64,000 bases of DNA from Thalassococcus sp. S3 (GCF_004216475.1 NZ_CP022303.1:4647001-4711000); one strand, 5' to 3'. Numbered from the stretch's first letter, positions 47,390 to 61,156 are shown. Numbers and translations are program-made. Notes: a model not told the origin generated them from the letters alone.

Positions 47390-48418
47390 ATGCGTTCACG
47401 ACAGATCCCCACCCTTTCAGACGCGGTAATGCCCACGCAGATCGCCGCATTGACCGTTTCCGTGATGGAACAGCAGGGCGGCGACAAGGCCGCTCTCTTC
47501 TCCGGTCTCCCCTTCTCCGAAGACCGCCTTTACGAGGAGGATGGGCGCCTCTCCTTCTCCGAAATCTATGCGTTGATCGAAGCCGCGCTTGCGATCTCGG
47601 GCACGCCCTGGCTCGGCCTCGAAGTCGGGCGGGCCCAGACCGTCAGCACCTGGGGCATCCTCGGCTACGCGATCATGAGCTGTGCCACCGAACGCGAGGC
47701 CGTCGCCCTGGGCGTGCGCTATTACGATGCCGCGCCCAGCCTCATGCGCAGCACTTCCCGGATCGAGAACGGGTTACTGCGCCTGCAGATGGAGCCCATT
47801 CACCCGATGCTCGCCCTCCTTCCCTTCTGTGTCGAAGAGAATATCTGCGGGATCAGCACGGTCTCGTCCGAATACCTGATCGAACCCATGTCCCCGCTGG
47901 AGGTTTGGCTGTCCTATCCCGAACCAGATTACAGCGACAAATACCGGACCTATTTCGGCTGCGACATCAAGTATGAGCAGGACAGCAACGTCCTTTGGAC
48001 CCGTGCGCCCAGGGATGCCCCCATGCGCACCTCCGACCCGATCAGCGCCCAGCTTTGCCGCAAACTGGTCGAACAGGTGGTCGAGCCGCGTAATGACGAA
48101 AGCGATTTCATCTATCAGATGCGCCAGCTTCTGCTGCAGACGCCGGGCGACATGCTCAACATGGAGCGCGCCGCAGCCGAATTGTCGATCAGCCCCCGCA
48201 CCTTGCGGCGGCGGCTCGCGGAATTCGGCACCTCGTTCAAAAAACTTCAGGAGGACACCCGCCGCGACCTCGCCATCGACTACCTGCGGGACACCCAACT
48301 CAACATCTCGCAGATCGCGCACCTGCTGGGATATACCGAGACAACCAATTTCCGCCGCGCCTTCAAACAATGGACCGGCCTGCCGCCCCGTACATTCCGC
48401 CAGCAGCATATGGGCTGA
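47390..48418 (+). CDS. AraC-family transcriptional regulator with Arabinose_bd-type N-terminal domain
   Basis: 342 residues. N-terminal ~180-residue ligand domain of the Arabinose_bd (OruR/ArgR-like) type (LEVGRAQTVSTWGILGYAIMSCATEREAVALGVRYY in part) and a C-terminal double helix-turn-helix (MERAAAELSISPRTLRRRLAEFGTSFKKLQ, ISQIAHLLGYTETTNFRRAFKQWTGLPPRTFR, each in part). Divergent from the cupin operon, so it most likely activates it in response to the pathway substrate. Confidence 0.92.
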   Translation: MRSRQIPTLSDAVMPTQIAALTVSVMEQQGGDKAALFSGLPFSEDRLYEEDGRLSFSEIYALIEAALAISGTPWLGLEVGRAQTVSTWGILGYAIMSCATEREAVALGVRYYDAAPSLMRSTSRIENGLLRLQMEPIHPMLALLPFCVEENICGISTVSSEYLIEPMSPLEVWLSYPEPDYSDKYRTYFGCDIKYEQDSNVLWTRAPRDAPMRTSDPISAQLCRKLVEQVVEPRNDESDFIYQMRQLLLQTPGDMLNMERAAAELSISPRTLRRRLAEFGTSFKKLQEDTRRDLAIDYLRDTQLNISQIAHLLGYTETTNFRRAFKQWTGLPPRTFRQQHMG

Positions 48419-48505
48419 GGTTTTGGCGATGTCTCTATCATAGTGCTCAGGCGGCTTTAGCATCCAACGGAGATAAGGTCCGCAATGGGCAGCCGAGACT
48501 TCCCT

Positions 48506-49387
48506 TTATCGCCGCCGCGATCTTTCTTTTTTGGGTTCCGAAATGGAAAGCTCGCGCTGATACTTGCTGTTTGAATTCTCCAGAACAAACCGCGCAAACA
48601 CCTTGCTGGACCAATTTACATGGACATCCCCGAAGGCCTTTGAAAAAGCTCTTTCCGCGGCTTTCGTCTTTCTCCCATATTTCCCGTCGATCTTTCCGGG
48701 ATTGAACCCAAGACGATACAGACACAATTGGCGCGCTTTCCAAACTGACTTCGGCACCTGATCTTGCGGCCCGTCGAATATGAGATCCGAGATAGCATCA
48801 TCTATGATCCGATCCATATCGCCGGAAATCGGAGCATTGATCGAACAAACGAATATGGTCCCGGCCTCACCCGAGACACTTACAGTACCCCCGAGCGGCT
48901 GACTTGTCAGAGCGATAACCAGCAAAGCCGCAATCACATTCTTCGAGACATCAATCGCATGGGTGATACCAGCCGCGAACCGAGTGGACCCAAAAGCGCT
49001 CCCCAGCTCGATCAGCTCAACTTCGATGAATCCACTTACAACGTAATCGTCTATCCTAAGCGTGAACGCCCCTTCTGGTGTTATAGACACGCCCAGAAGA
49101 CCTAAAATCCGGCTTTGTTCCTCTCTCGCCCTGGCCGGGGCCGTAGCCAGCACGCCGCTGGAAACGGTCGCCATAAGTTTTTCGACATCGACATCGCTGC
49201 TATATCCAAGCGCCTTTCCAACAATGTCAAAAGCCGCCTCAAAGAAAAGCGCGCGCGATGTGAGGGACAAAAGCTCGAAATTCTGCTCCACATCGTCAAA
49301 AAGCGTGGCAGAGCCGGTGAGCAACGTGGATCGCGCAAAAACATCCAGACGAACGGAAGTGTCGGTGCGGTCAATGACTTCTGCCAC
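48506..49387 (-). CDS. Hypothetical protein with C-terminal peptidoglycan-binding-like domain
   Basis: 293 residues, no signal peptide. Residues ~220-250 contain a PG_binding_1-type motif (LGFNPGKIDGKYGRKTKAA), which in other proteins binds peptidoglycan or serves as a helical interaction module. The N-terminal ~210 residues are unrecognised, with a short hydrophobic stretch at about 148-162 and acidic patches; the C-terminus is basic (KKERSRRR). Base composition differs from neighbours: 86 of 180 bases are G or C in 48541-48720, while flanking genes are typically well above 60%. This suggests recent transfer. Isolated gene between the AraC regulator and a membrane protein. Confidence 0.7.
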   Translation of the reverse strand: MAEVIDRTDTSVRLDVFARSTLLTGSATLFDDVEQNFELLSLTSRALFFEAAFDIVGKALGYSSDVDVEKLMATVSSGVLATAPARAREEQSRILGLLGVSITPEGAFTLRIDDYVVSGFIEVELIELGSAFGSTRFAAGITHAIDVSKNVIAALLVIALTSQPLGGTVSVSGEAGTIFVCSINAPISGDMDRIIDDAISDLIFDGPQDQVPKSVWKARQLCLYRLGFNPGKIDGKYGRKTKAAERAFSKAFGDVHVNWSSKVFARFVLENSNSKYQRELSISEPKKERSRRR

Positions 49388-49563
49388 GGCTAATTCCTTT
49401 GGTGCTCTATATGACGCTAATCGCTAGCAACACACCTTTGGTGCGGCAAGTCTGAAACAGCCCGAATACCGGTAGAGCAGCGGGCACGGTTAACTCATCC
49501 AATCAAACCGGAAGACAGGCCTATCAAAAAGCGCGGCAAAGCACAGGTGGGTATAACGACCTG

Positions 49564-50232
49564 TCAGTGCAGATACGCCGTCCACACACCGGCAATACCA
49601 ACCAAAACCAGGCTCCCAGCCCAAAGTAGATCCAGGTTGAACCAACTGCGCGTGAGAAACTTCAGCCCCAGCCAGAAATACATCCCCACTGCCAGCAGCC
49701 CGCCCGCGCCCGCCATCGCCGCCGTGTGGATCAACGCCACGACCAAAGCCGCGCCTACGGCCTGACCCATCAGCACCCCCGCCGCCTGATGCCCCGCATC
49801 CAGTTGGTCGGGCGCGCAGAGGCCCAGATAGATCGGCACCAGCATCAGGCCCGCGCCATGCGCCAGCGCGGCCAGAAAGGACCACATCGCCAACCGGGAC
49901 GGCGGCACGCGGGCCAGAAACCGCGGATGTTTGCGGTAGATGAACAGGAACAGACCGAAGGCAATCACCAAAAGGCCCGCACCCACGCGGATCTCCCGCT
50001 CGTAATAGGCCAGCGTCGTCATCAGCGAAAACGGCAGCAGGATCACCGTCATCGCCACGAAATGCCCCAGCGCCAGCATGCCCAGCGCCATGGGCATCGC
50101 CGCCACGCGCCGCTCCATCAGGGCCGAGGATACGGCCAGCGGCCAGCCCATCCCCGGGTTCAGCCCGTGATAGAGGCCCGAGAGGATCACGGCCCCCCAC
50201 AGGGCCGCAATCGTTGTCGCATCCAGCTCCAT
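49564..50232 (-). CDS. Polytopic membrane protein with conserved His motifs
   Basis: 222 residues with about six membrane helices. Early motif SGLYHGLNPGMGWPLAV and later GHFVAM and LAHGAGLMLVPI carry histidines inside or near helices, as in metal-handling membrane families such as HupE/UreJ and NicO; I cannot assign a family firmly. The start ATG lies directly after the stop of the SBP56 gene with no gap, so translation is coupled and function is probably joint. Confidence 0.75.
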   Translation of the reverse strand: MELDATTIAALWGAVILSGLYHGLNPGMGWPLAVSSALMERRVAAMPMALGMLALGHFVAMTVILLPFSLMTTLAYYEREIRVGAGLLVIAFGLFLFIYRKHPRFLARVPPSRLAMWSFLAALAHGAGLMLVPIYLGLCAPDQLDAGHQAAGVLMGQAVGAALVVALIHTAAMAGAGGLLAVGMYFWLGLKFLTRSWFNLDLLWAGSLVLVGIAGVWTAYLH

Positions 50233-51633
50233 TCAGACCGACGGATAGCAGAAACTGTCGGTCGAACAGTCTCCGCCCTCCAGCCGGATCTGGTGGCTGC
50301 GATAGCCCTCCGGGAACTCGACCCAGAAATCCTCCGCCAGCGTCAGCCCTCCGTTCTCGCCCACATTGGCCATCACCATCGCAGCGCCACCCTCTCCGGG
50401 ATAGAACTGATCGTCCCACGTGGAATAGAGCGAATTGGTCCAGTAGACCCGTTTCCCGTCCCGGCTGATCTCCACCATCTGCGGGCCGTAGCCAAAGGTC
50501 TTGCCGTTGGGATGCGGCGTCTTCTTGACGATCCCCCCGATCTCGACCTTTCCGGCCAGCTTGGGGTTCATCGGGTCCGAGACATCGTATTGATGCATCT
50601 CCCCCAGCCCCCAGCAGGCGACGTAAAGGAACCTGTCATCCAGGCTCAGGTCGATATCCGTCACCAGCGGTGGCACCGCCCCGAACCCCTTCAAGAGCTC
50701 CGGCAGATCGTCCGCATCCGCCGGCACCGGGTCGATGGTGATCGTCTTCTTCGCCTCGAACGTCCCATCATCATTGCGCCACCAGGTAAAGATCGCGCCC
50801 TGCAGGTTGGTCGTATCCACCACCACCCCGCAAAACCCGTACTCCTTGGCCGGATCATGCGCCGGCCGGATCTCCAGCGCCATCTGGTGATGCGCGCCCA
50901 GATCAATCGTCTGGATGTTCTTGCGCGCCCTCAGATCCCAGAAATGGATCGAATGGCCGTATTTGTTGCCCAGCAAATCCTCCGGCACCACGCCGTTCTC
51001 GAATTGCGGCGGCAGGCCCCATTCGCTGCTCACCATGTAGTCGCGCGGCAGGTTCCACCAGAAATCGTAATGTTTGTCCTGTGCGCCTCGGTCCATCTCA
51101 TACCGGCCCAGCACGTCGAAGGTCTCGCAATCCATGATGAAGATGCCCGGGGGTCCGTCCGTGCCGTCCTCCCCACCTCCACCCAGGGTCGAGACATAGA
51201 TGCCCTCCGGCCCGCAATGGATCGTATGCGGCCGCGAATAGCCCGTCTTGGCCATGATCTCTTCGGGTTCGATGATCTTGTGGATCTTCGCGTCCAGCGG
51301 CTCCTTCACGTCGATCACATAGATGCGCGACGACCGGATGCCCGGAATGATCAGATAGCGCCGTTCCAGAAACGCGTGCCCCGTGAGCGGAGACAGAGCC
51401 GACGAGCACGCATTCCACCCGAAATGGTGAAACTCATCGCCCTTGTTCGGCATGAACAGGCTATGCACGATCTGCCCGTAAGTCTTCGACGTAGGGTCCA
51501 CATCCACAACCGCCAGCCCATCGGGTTGCGCGCCATCCGGGCTCAGCATCAGCGTAAAGGCCAGCGTCTCCGCCGGGGCCTCCATCGCCATCCTGGCGGT
51601 GGGGTAAAAGGTCGGGTCCGGTCTCAGGTTCAT
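50233..51633 (-). CDS. Selenium-binding protein 56 / methanethiol oxidase family
   Basis: 466 residues of a seven-bladed beta-propeller type. Diagnostic stretches: FHHFGWNACSS with the conserved cysteine, RSSRIYVIDV, SRPHTIHCGPEGIYVSTLGG and VYWTNSLYSTWDDQFYP. Bacterial members include copper-dependent methanethiol oxidase (MtoX), which converts methanethiol to formaldehyde, sulfide and hydrogen peroxide. In marine Rhodobacterales methanethiol arises from DMSP. There is no signal peptide, whereas characterised MtoX is periplasmic, so the identity with MtoX is uncertain. Followed by a coupled membrane protein rather than the SCO1/MauG genes usual beside mtoX. Confidence 0.85.
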   Translation of the reverse strand: MNLRPDPTFYPTARMAMEAPAETLAFTLMLSPDGAQPDGLAVVDVDPTSKTYGQIVHSLFMPNKGDEFHHFGWNACSSALSPLTGHAFLERRYLIIPGIRSSRIYVIDVKEPLDAKIHKIIEPEEIMAKTGYSRPHTIHCGPEGIYVSTLGGGGEDGTDGPPGIFIMDCETFDVLGRYEMDRGAQDKHYDFWWNLPRDYMVSSEWGLPPQFENGVVPEDLLGNKYGHSIHFWDLRARKNIQTIDLGAHHQMALEIRPAHDPAKEYGFCGVVVDTTNLQGAIFTWWRNDDGTFEAKKTITIDPVPADADDLPELLKGFGAVPPLVTDIDLSLDDRFLYVACWGLGEMHQYDVSDPMNPKLAGKVEIGGIVKKTPHPNGKTFGYGPQMVEISRDGKRVYWTNSLYSTWDDQFYPGEGGAAMVMANVGENGGLTLAEDFWVEFPEGYRSHQIRLEGGDCSTDSFCYPSV

Positions 51634-51756
51634 CTCGCATCCTCCCTATCGAGATTTGTCCCTGCTCCTCTCTCTCCGGGCGTTCTCCCCGCGCCCTTCG
51701 GTTCAATGCATTGCGGTCAATTCATCCCTCAAATGGTGTTCGCGCGCCTGTCGTAA

Positions 51757-51771
51757 GGTCAAGCTTTGACC
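51757..51771. promoter_or_regulatory. Palindrome upstream of the SBP56 gene
   Basis: GGTCAA-GCT-TTGACC, six perfect pairs around three bases, 124 bases upstream of the SBP56 start and in the 234-base gap to the hydantoinase gene. GGTCAA also occurs at 51715-51720 and 51851-51856. A likely operator; cognate regulator unknown. Confidence 0.45.
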
Positions 51772-51867
51772 AAACGCCGTTCAAATGCCAGACATTTCAA
51801 TCCGTCAGCAACAACATGCTGATAGCGCTCACTTTTCCATGACGGCGGCAGGTCAAGTGGCACAGAA

Positions 51868-53856
51868 TCACCCCACCGCGACCCGGGGTCGCCCGCTTGC
51901 CTCCACCGTCACCGTCGCCTCGACAAAGACCTCCCGTGCCTCCGCCTGCGCGGTGCGGATGTCGCGTGCCACATGCACGTCGATCTCCTCCGCCCCGGCC
52001 GCGCGGGCCTCGGCCAGCGCCTGCTCGCGCAACAGCGTCTCAAGCCTTGCCAAGGCAGGCTCCGCCGCGCCGAAATCCTCCGGGCCGTCCGCCAGATGCG
52101 CGCGGTACTTGCCCTCCGACGGCGCCGTGACAACCCCGCTCCGCCGCATCGTCACCCGGCCCACGACCGCCCCAACCGCATTGGCCACGCCCGCATGCTC
52201 CGGCAGGATCATCTCGCAGCCCAGCCGCTGCCCCACCGCCGGATAATAGCTGGCAGCCGAGGCGCCCAGCCCCACCACCGGCACGTTCAACCGCAGATCG
52301 ACCGCCAGCAGCCCCCGATGCCGGTCGAGCCCCCGTCGCGTCAACTCATGCCGCGCCAACCCTTCGGTCTCAAAGGCCGGCGCATCCTCCGCAAAAACCG
52401 TCTCTAACAAGGCCTCAACCGTCTGCTCTGTCACCTGATCCACGATCATCCGCGCCAGCGCCTCCGGCCCCTCTGCCAGCAGATTGCCACTGCCCACGCG
52501 GCGCCTTGCCATCAGTGCCAGACCCAGCCGGGCCGCCTCCCGATCCCACACATCCACCATACCCAGCACATGCGCCGCATCCGATGGTGTCACCCCTGCC
52601 ATCTGCACGATCCCGCGATCCCAGAGCCTCTGCAACGCCCCCTGATCCATCCGGTTCCGCAGCACGTCGCCCAGCGCATGCACGCCCTCGATCCGCTCCA
52701 GCAGCGCCACCTCTCTTGCACCCATCCCTTGCACCAGCGCTCCCGGCACGCGCCGCACAAACCGCCCGTCATGCTCTCCGGGCAGTGCCGCGCTCATCTG
52801 CGCCTCCAGCACCGGGACAACACCAGCATGCTCCGTTGCCAGCAGCGCCAGCGGCACCACCCGTCTCGGCCCCAGTGTCACGCCGCCCTGCAATCCTTCG
52901 GCGCGCATCTGCACCTGGCTGTCCCCGCCCAGCCCCGTGGTGCGCATCGCCACCGCCTCGACCATCGTTCGAAACCCGCCAACCCGTGCCCCATCCGGGT
53001 CAATCGCAGGCCGCCCGCCCTGTAACAGAGCCACATCCGTCGTCGTCCCGCCAATATCCGAAACCACCGCCTCCTCCGCCCCCGTCAGCCACCGCGCCCC
53101 CACCAGCGACGCCGCCGGCCCGCTCAAGATCGTCTCGATGGGCCGCTCCCGGGCCTGCTCTGCAGACATCAGCGCCCCGTCGCCCCTGACCACCATCAGC
53201 GGCGCCGCGATGCCCAAATCCCTCAGGCTCTCCTCCGTCCGGTCAATCAACCGGCTGATCATCCCCGTCAGCCTGGCATTCAGCAAAGCCGTCAGCGCGC
53301 GCTTCGGCCCGTTCAGCTTGGCCGACAGATGATGCGAGCACGTCACCGGTCGCCCCGTCACCTCCGCAATCCTTGCTGCGGCAGCCAATTCATGCGCCGG
53401 ATTGCGTGTCGCAAACTGGCTCGCCACCGCATAGGCCGAGACATCCTGCTCCGCCAAAAACGTCTCTAACTGTGCTAAATCGAGCGGCTCCACCTCAGCC
53501 CCCGCATGGCTGTGCCCGCCCGCAAGCACCAAGGCCGGATCGCCTTTCAGCGCATCGGCCAGCCCGTGTTTCTCCAGATCCCCCTCGCGAAACCCGATGT
53601 AGACCAGCGACACCCGGCCCCCCTGTCCTTCGACCAGCGCATTGGTGGCCAGCGTCGTCGACAAAGCGGCCAACCGCACCTCCTCACCCGCCACCCCGGC
53701 GGCCTCCAGTACGGCCCGCACCGCGCCCCCGACACCGATGGCCAGATCGCCCCGGGTCGTCAGCGCCTTGGCACTGGCCAGAACCTCCCGCTCATCCCGG
53801 ATCAGAACCGCATCCGTATAGGTCCCGCCCGTATCCACACCCAGCGCAATCGCCAT
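51868..53856 (-). CDS. Hydantoinase/oxoprolinase A-subunit (HyuA) family protein
   Basis: 662 residues. N-terminal ASKHA nucleotide-binding start LGVDTGGTYTDAVLI, central STTLATNALVEGQGG, ILSGPAASLVGARWL and DIGGTTTDVALLQGG, all typical of ATP-dependent HyuA. Members hydrolyse 5-oxoproline, hydantoins or N-methylhydantoin, and acetone carboxylase subunits are related. HyuB-type partner is not adjacent on either side. Genes on either side are separate in function. Substrate not assignable. Confidence 0.88.
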   Translation of the reverse strand: MAIALGVDTGGTYTDAVLIRDEREVLASAKALTTRGDLAIGVGGAVRAVLEAAGVAGEEVRLAALSTTLATNALVEGQGGRVSLVYIGFREGDLEKHGLADALKGDPALVLAGGHSHAGAEVEPLDLAQLETFLAEQDVSAYAVASQFATRNPAHELAAAARIAEVTGRPVTCSHHLSAKLNGPKRALTALLNARLTGMISRLIDRTEESLRDLGIAAPLMVVRGDGALMSAEQARERPIETILSGPAASLVGARWLTGAEEAVVSDIGGTTTDVALLQGGRPAIDPDGARVGGFRTMVEAVAMRTTGLGGDSQVQMRAEGLQGGVTLGPRRVVPLALLATEHAGVVPVLEAQMSAALPGEHDGRFVRRVPGALVQGMGAREVALLERIEGVHALGDVLRNRMDQGALQRLWDRGIVQMAGVTPSDAAHVLGMVDVWDREAARLGLALMARRRVGSGNLLAEGPEALARMIVDQVTEQTVEALLETVFAEDAPAFETEGLARHELTRRGLDRHRGLLAVDLRLNVPVVGLGASAASYYPAVGQRLGCEMILPEHAGVANAVGAVVGRVTMRRSGVVTAPSEGKYRAHLADGPEDFGAAEPALARLETLLREQALAEARAAGAEEIDVHVARDIRTAQAEAREVFVEATVTVEASGRPRVAVG

Positions 53857-53888
53857 GCTCCACCCCTCGGTTTTTGCCTGAATAGAGC

Positions 53889-54968
53889 CTATTCGCGCCC
53901 CGTCTCGCCCATTTGCGTCAACATGGCCACAGCCCAGCGCGCCGCGTCCGCCACGGCCTCATCCGTGTCCTCCACCAGCTCCCGCGCTGCGGCGGCAAGC
54001 TCTGGTTCCCCCGAATTCCCGATCGCATAAAGCACATTGCGCACGAACCGGTCCCTCCCGATCCTCTTGATCGGAGAGCCCGAAAACAGCGCCCGAAACG
54101 CCGCATCGTCCAGCCGCGCCAGCTCCGCCAGCCGCGGCGCTTCCAGCTCGTCCCTTGCCGCATAGCGCAGGTCCGACGCCTCAACCGCGAACTTGTTCCA
54201 CGGACAGACCGCCAGACAATCGTCGCACCCATAGATCCGGTTGCCCATCCGCGCCCGCAAATCCTCGTCCACCGGGCCCTTGTGCTCGATGGTCAGATAC
54301 GAAATGCATTTGCGCGCATCCAGCCGGTAGGGTCCCACAAAGGCCTCCGTCGGGCACACATCCAGACAGGCCCGGCACGACCCGCAATGATCGACCTCCG
54401 GCGCATCGGCCTCGATCTCAAGCGTGGTGAAAACAGAGCCTAAGAAGGCCCAGTTGCCCCACTCCCGGCTTAGCAGATTGGTGTGCTTGCCCTGCCAACC
54501 CAGCCCCGCCGCCTGTCCCAAAGCCTTCTCCGGAACCGGTGCGGTATCCACGAACACTTTGACTTCAGGCAAAGTGTTCGCGTGCAACTCTCGCGCGCCC
54601 TCCGCAATCATCCACCGCGCCAGCCGCTTGAGCCGTTTCTTCACCAGATCATGATAATCCCGGTTCTGCGCATAGACCGAGATCACGCCCCGGTCCCGCC
54701 AGCCCAACCGCTCCATCGGATCCCGCTCCGGCGTGTAGCTTTCCGCCAGCATCACCACCGACCTCGCCTCTGGCCAGAGCGCCGCCGGGTTTCCCCTCCA
54801 ATGCATCCGCTCCGCCAACCAGCCCATCTGCCCGTGATAGCCCGCCTCGACAAAGGCGCTCAGCCTCTCCGGCACCTCCGGCACGTCCCAGGGCCGACAC
54901 ACCCGGCACGCAATAAACCCCTCCTCCAGGGCCCTTGCCACCAGCCGGTCCTTGAACCTGTCACCCAT
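53889..54968 (-). CDS. queG: Epoxyqueuosine reductase
   Basis: 359 residues from ATG 54968; a TTG 15 bases upstream was not preferred. B12-dependent reduction of epoxyqueuosine to queuosine in t[23 protein letters not shown] and [25 protein letters not shown] are QueG hallmarks. Ferredoxin-type cluster motifs [12 protein letters not shown] and [10 protein letters not shown]. The C-terminal HEAT-like helices complete the bacterial form. Spacing of 32 bases to the hydantoinase gene. Confidence 0.94.
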   Translation of the reverse strand: MGDRFKDRLVARALEEGFIACRVCRPWDVPEVPERLSAFVEAGYHGQMGWLAERMHWRGNPAALWPEARSVVMLAESYTPERDPMERLGWRDRGVISVYAQNRDYHDLVKKRLKRLARWMIAEGARELHANTLPEVKVFVDTAPVPEKALGQAAGLGWQGKHTNLLSREWGNWAFLGSVFTTLEIEADAPEVDHCGSCRACLDVCPTEAFVGPYRLDARKCISYLTIEHKGPVDEDLRARMGNRIYGCDDCLAVCPWNKFAVEASDLRYAARDELEAPRLAELARLDDAAFRALFSGSPIKRIGRDRFVRNVLYAIGNSGEPELAAAARELVEDTDEAVADAARWAVAMLTQMGETGRE

Positions 54969-55042
54969 GCTTCTTTGGGTCAAAAATATCCTCGGGGGGA
55001 GCCGCAGGCGGGGGGCAGACAGCCCCCCTCACCGCCCGCTCA

Positions 55043-55708
55043 TCAAAAATCCAGATCGGCATAATGCGCCGGCGGCGGGAAACCCGACACCTGATCGGCC
55101 AGGATCGACCGAAACGCAGGGCGCGACTTGATCTTGGCATACCAATCCTTCACCACCGAAGACCGGTTCCAGTCCACATCACTGATATAGTCCAGCGCCG
55201 ACAGATGTGCCGCCGCGGCGAAATCCGCCAGCGTCATCGCATCCCCGGCCAGCCAGCGCCGATGATCCAGGAGCCACGCCATATAATCCAGATGATACTT
55301 GATCGCCTTGGCCCCTGCTTTCACGTTGGTGCTGTCCGGGTAACCCTTGCCCGTCATCTTCTTGTTCACCCGCTCGTAAAGCAACTTCGACGTCACCTCC
55401 TGGTGAAACTTGTCGTCGAACCACCCCACCAACCTTCGCACCTCGAACCTCTCCTCCGGCGCCTTGGGCATCAGCGACGGATCCGGCCGGGTCTCCTCGA
55501 TATACTCGCAGATCGCCGCACTCTCGGCCATCATCCTTCCGTCCAGCTTCAAGACCGGCACCTTCGCCGCCGGGTTGCGCCTCAGGAAATCCGCATCCTG
55601 CTCCCAATAGCGCTCCTCAACCAGCTCCACCTCAATCTTCTTCTCCGCAAGGCTCAGACGCACCTTTCGGCAAAACGGGGACAGCGGGACGTGGAAAAGA
55701 CGGGCCAT
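55043..55708 (-). CDS. Glutathione S-transferase family protein
   Basis: 221 residues. N-terminal thioredoxin-like domain MARLFHVPLSPFCRKVRLSLAEKK with C13 in the active-site stretch, cis-proline AKVPVLKLDG and DGRMMAESAAICEYIEE, followed by the helical domain. A two-domain GST whose active-site cysteine (rather than Ser/Tyr) resembles omega- or beta-type enzymes with thiol-transfer activity. Unlinked to the other GST at 24.8 kb by sequence layout. Substrate unknown. Confidence 0.9.
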   Translation of the reverse strand: MARLFHVPLSPFCRKVRLSLAEKKIEVELVEERYWEQDADFLRRNPAAKVPVLKLDGRMMAESAAICEYIEETRPDPSLMPKAPEERFEVRRLVGWFDDKFHQEVTSKLLYERVNKKMTGKGYPDSTNVKAGAKAIKYHLDYMAWLLDHRRWLAGDAMTLADFAAAAHLSALDYISDVDWNRSSVVKDWYAKIKSRPAFRSILADQVSGFPPPAHYADLDF

Positions 55709-55800
55709 GAACGATGTATATCTCTGGATAATCCGTCTCTACTTGCCCAAAAGCCCGCCCGGTTTCAACTGCCCAATCGCCCGCCCGGCTTGCTTCCGCC

Positions 55801-56547
55801 TCACTCCGGGCTCTCGAAACAGGCCGCGCGCCCATCCGCCCGGATCGTCGCCGCCCCGTCCCGGATCCCCGCCGCCCGTCTCCTCACGACATCGCTGGGC
55901 CGGCTCGCCGATCTGGCCTTCGGATTCGGCAGCACCGCCGCCAGCCTGGCCGCTTGCACCGCACTCAACGCCTCCGGCCCTACTCCGAAGTAATGCCTGG
56001 CCGCCGCCTCCACGCCGAACACACCTTCGTCGAACTCCGCCACGTTCAGATAGACCTCCACGATCCGCCTTTTCGACCAGAGTATCTCCATCATCGGCGT
56101 GATCCCCGCCTCCAGCGCCTTTCTCGTCCAGCTTCTCCCGTGCCACAGAAAAACGTTCTTCACCACCTGCTGGCTGATCGTCGATCCTCCCCTCCGGCTG
56201 CCCTCCGCCAGCGCCGCGCGGATCGCTTCCACGTCAAACCCCCAGTGCCGGCAGAAATTGGCGTCCTCTGCCGCCACGACCGACCTTGCCATAACCGGGG
56301 CCACCGCCTCCAGCGGCACCCATTCGCGGTCCACCACCCCTAGCCGTGCCGCCTCTGCGCGCATGTAGATCCCCATCGGCGGGTTCACCACTTTGAAGAG
56401 CAAGACCACCAGCACCGGCACCGCCACGACCAGCGCCACCATACGCCACATCCAGCGCCTCAGCCACAGGCCCAGCCGCGTCAGCGGGCCGGGCCTGAAC
56501 ACCGTCTTCAAAGGTTTCGCCTTCCGGGATGTCTTCGCCTTCGCCAT
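55801..56547 (-). CDS. mtgA: Monofunctional biosynthetic peptidoglycan transglycosylase
   Basis: 248 residues from ATG 56547. One membrane anchor at about 34-55 followed by a GT51 glycosyltransferase domain. Catalytic glutamate is E94 in VVAAEDANFCRHWGFD, and RRGGSTISQQVVKN, the lipid II-site motif, follows; no transpeptidase domain. Polymerises lipid II into glycan strands in the periplasm. It lies downstream of gltB, separated by 76 bases that hold a 32-base repeat. Confidence 0.94.
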   Translation of the reverse strand: MAKAKTSRKAKPLKTVFRPGPLTRLGLWLRRWMWRMVALVVAVPVLVVLLFKVVNPPMGIYMRAEAARLGVVDREWVPLEAVAPVMARSVVAAEDANFCRHWGFDVEAIRAALAEGSRRGGSTISQQVVKNVFLWHGRSWTRKALEAGITPMMEILWSKRRIVEVYLNVAEFDEGVFGVEAAARHYFGVGPEALSAVQAARLAAVLPNPKARSASRPSDVVRRRAAGIRDGAATIRADGRAACFESPE

Positions 56548-56591
56548 GGCCCAGCTATAGGCCCCAGTTCCGCGCAAAGGAACCCATCCCA

Positions 56592-56623
56592 CGCGACGCG
56601 AGCCCGCAAGGGCTCAAGGAGCG
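56592..56623. repeat. 32-base dispersed repeat, intergenic copy abutting the gltB stop
   Basis: Exact match to 25820-25851. Its last base is adjacent to the gltB stop codon (TAA on the minus strand, 56624-56626). Core hairpin GAGCCC-GCAA-GGGCTC; with no T-run, it is not a standard terminator, but would form a 3'-end hairpin on the gltB message. Confidence 0.9.
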
Positions 56624-61152
<4,529 letters not shown>

Positions 61153-61156
<4 letters not shown>

